DNA of 64,000 nucleotides from contig BIFP01000022.1 in NCBI GenBank assembly GCA_005402585.1, positions 372,001 through 436,000 on the forward strand. Direction: 5' to 3'. The notes below the pieces were generated by a model. That model worked only from the letters and a program-made list of their open reading frames with translations, had not been told where the DNA came from and did no database searches. Each line of letters opens with the position of its first letter. Within the stretch, counting starts at the first letter, position 1. Below are positions 58,312 to 64,000 of this stretch, one piece after another. Position numbers and translations under genes: made by a program. The stretch comes from Micromonosporaceae bacterium KJ-029 (GTDB lineage: Bacteria > Actinomycetota > Actinomycetes > Mycobacteriales > Micromonosporaceae).

Positions 58312-58938
58312 TTGGGTACCCGAGGACGACCACGTACTTTCGACCGAACCGCTGCCCTGGACCGGGCGATGCAGGTGTTCTGGGAACGCGGCTACGAAGG
58401 TACTTCCCTCACGGACCTGACCCAGGCCATGGGCATCGCGTCCCCCAGCCTGTACGCCGCATTCGGCAACAAGGAGGCGCTGTTTCGGGAGGCGGTCGCC
58501 CACTACAACGCCACCCACGGCACCGTGCCGCAACGCGCGCTCGAGAAGGCACCGACCGCCCGTGCAGCAATCGAAGAGCTGCTCCAGTACAACGCGTACG
58601 CCTACGTGGAGCCCGGGCATCCGACCGGCTGCCTCGTCCTGCTCGCGGCGACGACCGGGGCGGTGAAGAACGACCACATACGGCACTTCATGGCGGCATG
58701 CCGAACAGACGACCTGACCAACCTGCAGCGGCGCATCGAGCGCGGCGTGGCCGAGGGCGACGTACCGCCCGACACGGAATCCGCCACCCTGGCCCGTTTC
58801 ATCATGGCGATGCTTCAGGGCATGTCCGCGCAGGCCCGCGACGGGGCCGACCAGGCCGCACTGAGCGACATCGTCACATGCGCGATGGCGGCATGGGACG
58901 CCATGACAGGAAGGCCGGCCGGCGCCGCCGACGGTTGA
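58312..58938 (+). CDS. TetR-family regulator
   Basis: A 208-residue repressor starting at TTG, with AGGAAGGAACG upstream. The helix-turn-helix is DRAMQVFWERGYEGTSLTDLTQAMGIASPSLYAAFGNKEALFREAV. The C-terminal domain includes YVEPGHPTGCLVLLAATTG, typical of the family. It lies after the SDR-SMR pair and probably controls it. Confidence 0.9.
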   Translation: MGTRGRPRTFDRTAALDRAMQVFWERGYEGTSLTDLTQAMGIASPSLYAAFGNKEALFREAVAHYNATHGTVPQRALEKAPTARAAIEELLQYNAYAYVEPGHPTGCLVLLAATTGAVKNDHIRHFMAACRTDDLTNLQRRIERGVAEGDVPPDTESATLARFIMAMLQGMSAQARDGADQAALSDIVTCAMAAWDAMTGRPAGAADG

Positions 58939-59066
58939 GCTACGCCGGCACCGGGCACAGGCAACATGCGGAAAGCCAAGCACATCGTCGTGATCCCAGG
59001 TTTCCGCATCTGCCGCCGACCGAGTGCTGCCTTCGGGTGGAGTGCACCCGCCGAACTCGGTGGGGC

Positions 59067-59522
59067 TTACCAGGCATGCTGATCATCGGCGTCGGGGGGA
59101 GGCGGCGGGGCGTACTGATTCCAGGTGCCATCGCGGAACATGTACAGCCGGAAGTAGGACTCCTCCTGGTCCATCAGGAACACCTGCACTCGCTGGGGGT
59201 AGCGCCAGGGCACCGCCCGAATCTGGGTCAGTAGCGCGTCGAGGTCCGCGTGATTGAGGGCGCCGGCCCAGACCTCGCACTCCGGGTTCTTCCCACCACC
59301 CCAGTGGTTGGCTTCTGGGTTGGTCAGAGTCTGTAGTGTGCCGACGCCCCGAGCCTGGTTGCCGCACACGTCCGGGCGGGCCTCGGCTCTCCGTGGCGCC
59401 TCGCGTTCCAGCCAGTCGCTCAATGACCGCACGTTGCCGCGGTCCGCCGCGTCAGCCTGGATCATCAGATTCGCCACCCAACTCACCCAGGCATGCTCCA
59501 CGACTTTGCGGCGCCGCACCAT
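59067..59522 (-). CDS. Hypothetical soluble protein
   Basis: A 151-residue protein starting MVRRRKVVEHAWVSWVANLMIQADAADRGNVRSLSDWLEREAPRRAEARPDVCG. It continues with VGTLQTLTNPEANHWGGGKNPECEVWAGALNHADLDALLTQIRAVPWRYPQRVQVFLMDQEESYFRLYMFRDGTWNQYA. No known motif recognised. The C-terminal part has the look of a small globular domain, with a Pro-rich end. The start is uncertain; the open frame extends further with poor composition. Confidence 0.6.
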   Translation of the reverse strand: MVRRRKVVEHAWVSWVANLMIQADAADRGNVRSLSDWLEREAPRRAEARPDVCGNQARGVGTLQTLTNPEANHWGGGKNPECEVWAGALNHADLDALLTQIRAVPWRYPQRVQVFLMDQEESYFRLYMFRDGTWNQYAPPPPPDADDQHAW

Positions 59523-59760
59523 CCACGTTCGCTTGTCGAGCCCCTCACCTCTCGAACACTGCGGCAGGTCCGACCCCCGGCCGCTACCGAAGGTCGGGCC
59601 GCGCATCGTCCAAGGCCAGGCGCACGGATCTGCCGCGAAGCGCTCGTCACCGAAGGCGACGTCGGCGCCGGTCGCTGGCGTCCGGACGTGCCGATGGGCG
59701 GATATCCGATCATGCTGAGCCAGGCTCGGGCCTGTGGCTCCTGCGCGAAGATGTGATCCG

Positions 59761-60237
59761 TCACGAGCGCGGGGCATCGGTCACGCTCGGATGGCCGCCT
59801 GCTGCCGTGTCGGCGTCGGCAGGGTCAGGGCTGACCCGCCACGGCGACGCCTCGTAGGAAATGAACTCGAGCAGGCTTCCGTCAGGATCGCGAAAGTAGA
59901 CGCTTGTCCCTGTCCCGCCAGCACCGGATCGCCGAACAGGTCCTGTTTCCACCTCAACATCGTGTCTCCGCAGGTGTGCCACCGCCTCCTCGATCGGACC
60001 CTCCCAGACAAAGCAGATGTCACTGTTCCCCGGCCGAACGGGGACACGGGCAACGTTGTCCGCAAGGTCGACACCCGGCCCATGAACGCTCAACTGGTTG
60101 GGACCGACTCGGAACGCGACGCGGTCGCCGCCAACGCCGATCACCTCAGCACCGACGACATCGCGATAGAAGTCGGTGGAGACCCGCCAATCCGAGACCG
60201 CAATGACGGTGTGGTCCAGCCGAGTCACGGGCACCAT
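59761..60237 (-). CDS. VOC-family protein (glyoxalase-like)
   Basis: A 158-residue vicinal-oxygen-chelate protein. LDHTVIAVSDWRVSTDFYRDVVGAEVI opens the fold with His9, and VAFRVGPNQLSVHGPGVDL follows. The second half has DICFVWEGPIEEAVAHLRRHDVEVETGPVRR and GTSVYFRDPDGSLLEFISYE, with Glu as metal ligand. A dimeric dioxygenase or fosfomycin/bleomycin-resistance fold is likely; the substrate is unknown. Confidence 0.88.
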   Translation of the reverse strand: MVPVTRLDHTVIAVSDWRVSTDFYRDVVGAEVIGVGGDRVAFRVGPNQLSVHGPGVDLADNVARVPVRPGNSDICFVWEGPIEEAVAHLRRHDVEVETGPVRRSGAGGTGTSVYFRDPDGSLLEFISYEASPWRVSPDPADADTAAGGHPSVTDAPRS

Positions 60238-60325
60238 CTCTCGACCCTACTTCGCAAGGTCGCGCCCACGGTCGGAACGGCTGACGGGTCGCGGGCCGTG
60301 GCCCGATCAGGGGGGATCGCGGTAG

Positions 60326-62170
60326 ATGACGTGGCTGTTCATTATTGGTGCCATGACGTCAGTAGGCGGCCAGCGGGTGAGGGATGCGGACGGTCGAGCG
60401 CACAGTCCTGTCGAGCAACGACTGATTGAGTCCGTCGCCTGCGGCGAGGTGCTCGATCTGGCCGGCGACGGGCCGGTCGACGAGGCAGCGATGCGGTCCT
60501 GGGGCGATGAGCGGACGGTCTCGGCTTCGGTCATCCGTGAGCTCGTCCGCGGCCGTCTGGTCAGCGAACCCGACCCACACGGCCTGCGGCTACGCGGAGC
60601 CCGGATCGCCGGTCAGATCGACTTGGAGAACATCACCAGTGACCTGGCGCTGGAGCTGCACGACTGTTTACTGCCCAGCGGCTTGAATCTCCGCAACGCC
60701 CGACTGCTGACGGTCTCCTTGACCGGGTGTCGCATCGAGCAAGCGGCAGATTCGGACGACGTGCCAGTCGACGCCACACGCTTTGCCGCGCGTGTGCTCT
60801 CGCTCGAAAGGAGCACCGCCACCAGCGCCAGCGTGCAAGGCACGATCCGGCTGCTCGCTGCCCACATCGGCACATTGGACTGCAGCGGAGCACGCCTGGA
60901 GAACACCTCCGGACCCGCCCTCGACGCGGACGCCCTCCAGGTCGACCAAAGCGTGTTTCTGGCCGATGGGTTCACCGCCACCAGCACCAGCGAGCGAGGC
61001 ACGATCCGGCTACTCGGTGCCCACCTCGGCGGCCAACTGAACTGCAGCGGAGCGCGGCTGGAGAACACCACCGGACCCGCCCTCAACGCCGACCACCTCC
61101 AGGTCGACCAGGACGTGTTCCTGCATAACGGGTTCACCGCCACCAGCGCCAGCGAGCAGGGCACGATCCGGCTACTCGGTGCCCACCTCGGCGTCCTCTA
61201 CTGCAGCGGGGCACGGCTGGAGAACACCACCGGACCCGCCCTCGAAGCCGACCACCTCCAGGTCGACCGGGATGTGGCCCTGGACGCCGGGTTCACCGCC
61301 ACCAGCGCCAGCGAGCAGGGCACGATCCAGCTGCCCGGTGCCCACATCGGCGGCGTCCTGTACTGCAGCGGGGCACGCCTGGACAACACCACCACCGGAC
61401 CCGCCCTCAACACCGTCGGCCTCCGGGTCGACCAGGACGTGCTCCTGGGCGACGGGTTCACCGCCACCAGCGCAGATGGCCAGGTGGTCCTGGTGTTAAC
61501 CGGTACGCGGATTGGCGGGACTCTCTGCCTCGACACCGACCGAGCGACGCGCATGACACCAGACCAGGGATCGCTGATCGAGTTGGACGGACTCACCTAC
61601 AGCGGGCTACCGCGGCCATCGTCACTGCCGCGCTGGCTGACCCTGCTGCGTGAGCACACCCCCGGCTACGCCGCCCAGCCCTACCAGCACCTCGCCGCCG
61701 CCTACCGCACCGCCGGCCACGACCGCGACGCCCGCACGGTACTCATCGCCCAACGCCGCGACCAAATCCAGCGCGCCGGACTGACCCGCTCCGAACGCGC
61801 CTGGGGTCGCCTCACCGGCATTACCCTCGGCTACGGCTACCAGCCCTGGCGCGCCCTGCTCTTGCTCCTCGCCACGCTTGCGACCGCAGTCACCCTCAGC
61901 GTCACCGCAGGCCACCACGGCGGCCTCGCCCGACAGCCGGCGATGACCGGAGCAGTCGCAGCCACCGCCTGCACCACCATCGACCAGATCGGCGTGGGCC
62001 TCGACCTCGGCACCCCACTGATCAAAACCGGCGCCCGCGACCGCTGCCAACCCACCAACACCCCCGCCGGCCATACCCTCACCATCGCCAGTTGGTTCCT
62101 GCAACTGCTCGCCTGGACCTTCGCCACCCTCTTCATCGCCGGCTTCACCAGCGCAGTCCGCAAAACCTGA
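60326..62170 (+). CDS. Beta-solenoid repeat membrane protein
   Basis: A 614-residue protein of a group often labelled membrane-associated oxidoreductase without proof. A helical N-terminus (1-90) leads to four or more near-identical units of 53-54 residues. Each reads GTIRLLGAHLGGQLNCSGAR-LENTTGPALNADHLQVDQDVFL-GFTATSASEQ, giving a likely right-handed beta-solenoid. After a bridge (PYQHLAAAYRTAGHDRDARTVLIAQRRDQI), two membrane helices follow (LLLLLATLATAVTLSV and LLAWTFATLFIAGFTSA). The DNA repeats at 60839, 60998, 61160 and 61319 are 159-162 bp apart. A GGGGGGA ribosome site precedes the ATG. Confidence 0.8.
   Translation: MTWLFIIGAMTSVGGQRVRDADGRAHSPVEQRLIESVACGEVLDLAGDGPVDEAAMRSWGDERTVSASVIRELVRGRLVSEPDPHGLRLRGARIAGQIDLENITSDLALELHDCLLPSGLNLRNARLLTVSLTGCRIEQAADSDDVPVDATRFAARVLSLERSTATSASVQGTIRLLAAHIGTLDCSGARLENTSGPALDADALQVDQSVFLADGFTATSTSERGTIRLLGAHLGGQLNCSGARLENTTGPALNADHLQVDQDVFLHNGFTATSASEQGTIRLLGAHLGVLYCSGARLENTTGPALEADHLQVDRDVALDAGFTATSASEQGTIQLPGAHIGGVLYCSGARLDNTTTGPALNTVGLRVDQDVLLGDGFTATSADGQVVLVLTGTRIGGTLCLDTDRATRMTPDQGSLIELDGLTYSGLPRPSSLPRWLTLLREHTPGYAAQPYQHLAAAYRTAGHDRDARTVLIAQRRDQIQRAGLTRSERAWGRLTGITLGYGYQPWRALLLLLATLATAVTLSVTAGHHGGLARQPAMTGAVAATACTTIDQIGVGLDLGTPLIKTGARDRCQPTNTPAGHTLTIASWFLQLLAWTFATLFIAGFTSAVRKT
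60839..61480 (+). repeat. Tandem 159-162-bp coding repeats
   Basis: Four units starting GGCACGATCC at 60839, 60998, 61160 and 61319. The middle two are nearly identical in DNA, and each encodes one set of solenoid coils. The near identity suggests recent internal duplication or gene conversion. Confidence 0.85.
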
Positions 62171-62261
62171 CCCATGTCACGCTGAACCGCCAGCGCGATT
62201 GCGGATCATCGGCCTCGGCGCCGCTGCGGGATCTTTGCTGGCCCGGCCCGGCGCGGTCAGA

Positions 62262-62942
62262 TCAGAGGGTGAACCGCAACTTCGACGGTTCGCCGCGGGC
62301 CAGCCGGTCGGCGTGGGCTGCCAGGTTGAGGCAGTCACCGAGGGATGCGCCGGCGGCCAGCCGCTCGACGACCCGCGCCTCGGTCGCCATCACCTCGGCG
62401 GCGGCGCCGAGCTTGGCGACGGCATTGCCCGGATCGAGCACCACGATGCCGTTCTGGTCGGCGATCACGACGTCGCCCGGATGGATCGGTACGTCGCCGC
62501 AGCTGACCGTCTCTCCCAGGGCAGCCAGGCGCGTGGTGGTGCCGGCTTTCGGGGTGACGTGCCGGCTGTAGACCGCCAGTTGACAGGTGGCGATGAACCC
62601 CAGGTCTCGACACCCGCCGTCGAGGACGATCCCGGCCAGCTTCTTACTCAGCGCGACCCGGGTGAACAGCTCGCCGACCAGCGCGGTCTCCCGTCCACCG
62701 CCGTCGACTACCAGTACGTCTCCGGGTCCGGCCTGCTCGATCGCCTGGATCACGCCGAAGAAGTCGTCGCGACAGCGCACGGTCACCGCCGGCCCACACA
62801 GTACCGGGTTGGCCGACCGGCATCGCAGAGCCGAAGACATGACGCGAATGTCGTCGGCCACGTCGCACAAGGCGGTGGTGTCGACCTCAGCGGCCAACTG
62901 GCGGATCGTGGCCAGGTCGACAGGTGCACGGTTGATCACGCC
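62262..62942 (-). CDS. RraA-like / 4-hydroxy-4-methyl-2-oxoglutarate aldolase-type protein
   Basis: A 226-residue protein of the RraA/HMG aldolase superfamily. TTALCDVADDIRVM, GPAVTVRCRDDFFGVIQAI, GPGDVLVVDGGGRETALVGELFTRVALSKKLAGIVLDGGCRD and ADQNGIVVLDP are the family landmarks; the GG-R and D residues bind metal and substrate. Enzymes of this family cleave 4-hydroxy-4-methyl-2-oxoglutarate, while RraA itself binds RNase E. The catalytic-like residues are present. Start GTG at 62942 is chosen by homology; the frame continues upstream 8 codons. Confidence 0.85.
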   Translation of the reverse strand, partial: GVINRAPVDLATIRQLAAEVDTTALCDVADDIRVMSSALRCRSANPVLCGPAVTVRCRDDFFGVIQAIEQAGPGDVLVVDGGGRETALVGELFTRVALSKKLAGIVLDGGCRDLGFIATCQLAVYSRHVTPKAGTTTRLAALGETVSCGDVPIHPGDVVIADQNGIVVLDPGNAVAKLGAAAEVMATEARVVERLAAGASLGDCLNLAAHADRLARGEPSKLRFTL

Positions 62943-63122
62943 TGTGACGGTACCCCGGCGGCCCACCGGCGAGGAACGCCGAGAACCAAGACAACGTGCG
63001 CTGTCATGCCGCTGAGGCGGCGCACCAGGCTGTGAGTCATCGTCACGTACAGCTGTCCATCATCGCACCGGTTGAGCCGCCACCCGGCGCGACGAGGTCC
63101 GCGTACCGGGGGCGCTCGTCGC

Positions 63123-64000
63123 TCAGATCCGGCTCCGGCGCCGTACGCCGAGGTGGCTGGCCAGGAACAGCAGCGCCGTGCCGAGCCCGAGGGCCAGCGC
63201 CCACCAGGTCGGGGTGACAAAGAAGACCACTCCGGTCGACGTGTGCGGGGCGGTCCACGTCATGGTGGCCTGGATGTTCTCGGTGGGCAGCAGGACGATG
63301 ACGCCGGTGGACGTGGTGTCGCCCGGGGTGGGCAGCTCCACCAGGGTCCGCAGGGTCTCGGCGACCAGCAGCCCGGCGGCGACGATCGGCGCGCGTGGGT
63401 CGAGCAGCGTGCCCGCCAGGCCCGCGACGGCCAGCAACGCCACGACGATCAGTTGGTTCGCCGGACGCGTCGGCAGCTCCAGGCCGGTCAGCAGCGCCGT
63501 CGCCGCCGGCACCGCGAGCAGCCACCAGGCCGAGCGCACCGGCCGCTCCGAGCGGTGCCGGCCGGCCAGCACCGCCAGCGCGAGGACCGCGGCCAGCAGG
63601 TACCAGGAGATCGGGAAGACCTGCCACGAGACGGTGAACAGGTACACCTGCGCCGCCAGCCACGCCCCGGTCAGCGGCAGTGCCGCGACCCATCGGCCAC
63701 GCAGCACCGCGCCCGTGGTCGCCAGGGCCAGCAGGATAAGGGCGAGGCCGGCGCCGGCGGAGAGTTGCTGCCGGGCCACGTCGGTCAGTACAGGCGCGGC
63801 CGCGCCCGCGAGGAGCAGCACCACCATGATCTGGAGGCCCTGGATCCACACCATCCGCGACGGACGCCGCCGCGCGGCGCCGATGCGCTCCCGGACGCCC
63901 TCGACGAGGATGCTGGCCACCTCCCGGAGGGTGGGCCAACGCTGGTCAGGGGCGGCGAACTCCAGCAGCGTGTCGAGGAGTTCGTCGCCGCGCCGGGCGC
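63123..64000 (-). CDS. Multi-pass membrane protein, 5' end cut by window
   Basis: A 5'-partial gene of at least 292 residues. From the window edge the frame reads through ARRGDELLDTLLEFAAPDQR continuing WPTLREVASILVEGVRERIG without a stop, so the start is beyond base 64000. The GTG at 63920 is probably internal. About eight hydrophobic segments follow (MVWIQGLQIMVVLLLAGAAAPVL, LALILLALATTGAVL, YLLAAVLALAVLAG). A final ATMTWTAPHTSTGVVFFVTPTWWALALGLGTALLFLASHLGVRR segment is at the 3' end. No family recognised. Confidence 0.75.
   Translation of the reverse strand, partial: ARRGDELLDTLLEFAAPDQRWPTLREVASILVEGVRERIGAARRRPSRMVWIQGLQIMVVLLLAGAAAPVLTDVARQQLSAGAGLALILLALATTGAVLRGRWVAALPLTGAWLAAQVYLFTVSWQVFPISWYLLAAVLALAVLAGRHRSERPVRSAWWLLAVPAATALLTGLELPTRPANQLIVVALLAVAGLAGTLLDPRAPIVAAGLLVAETLRTLVELPTPGDTTSTGVIVLLPTENIQATMTWTAPHTSTGVVFFVTPTWWALALGLGTALLFLASHLGVRRRSRI

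Overview
The window is high-GC actinomycete chromosome. GTG and TTG starts are frequent, several transcripts look leaderless, and secreted enzymes carry CBM2 or ricin-type modules on Pro/Thr linkers. The overall character suggests Micromonosporaceae (Micromonospora or a close relative). That assignment is inferred from gene content, not from a marker gene. No rRNA, tRNA, CRISPR array or intact insertion sequence was recognised.

Layout. 0-9 kb holds small metabolic and regulatory genes: a broken ATPase-regulator fragment, a dienelactone-hydrolase-like enzyme, a PaaI-type thioesterase divergent from a methyltransferase with a Nur-like nickel box between them, a metallo-beta-lactamase-fold hydrolase, an MFS exporter with a divergent LacI regulator and operator, and a TetR/FAD-monooxygenase pair with two operators. 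9-10 kb encodes an LppM-type lipoprotein. 10.1-22.3 kb is a tightly overlapped contractile injection system (eCIS, phage-tail-like) cluster: small membrane protein, glycine-zipper/HEDVH membrane protein, Pvc16-like protein, sheath, tube, long disordered protein, LysM-type hub protein, VgrG-like spike, PAAR-like tip, gp25 wedge, baseplate J fused to an Asp-box propeller, gpI-like protein and a single-pass membrane protein. No AAA+ ATPase and no tape measure were found in it. 22.4-29.7 kb carries membrane proteins, a DUF6412-like protein with a YidC paralogue, an HD hydrolase and lipoproteins.

29.9-35.1 kb is a five-gene peptide/nickel-type ABC importer (nikABCDE-like) with a second Nur-like box over its promoter. 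35.9-39.2 kb has divergent zwf and pgi. 39.3-42.3 kb is a MoxR-DUF58-VWA operon, followed by a PDZ-less S1C protease and an OmpR-type two-component system whose junction carries an exact 50-bp-spaced duplication. 45-49.7 kb has BON, zinc-ribbon/STAS, MRJP/yellow-like and GT87 genes. 50-55.8 kb is a secreted plant-polysaccharide island: CE1 esterase-CBM2, ricin-lectin/beta-helix protein, GH10 xylanase-CBM2 and a LacI regulator. It has CCGAAANTTTCGG operators and relics of a CE7 esterase and an SMP-30 gene. 56-64 kb is mixed: DUF952, SDR, SMR transporter, TetR, VOC, a beta-solenoid repeat membrane protein, an RraA-like aldolase and a membrane protein cut by the window end.

The most notable items are the compact eCIS with its propeller-bearing baseplate and candidate membrane anchor, an 87-bp palindrome embedded in an eCIS reading frame, the paired Nur boxes that tie a methyltransferase or thioesterase to nickel import, and the xylan regulon operators.
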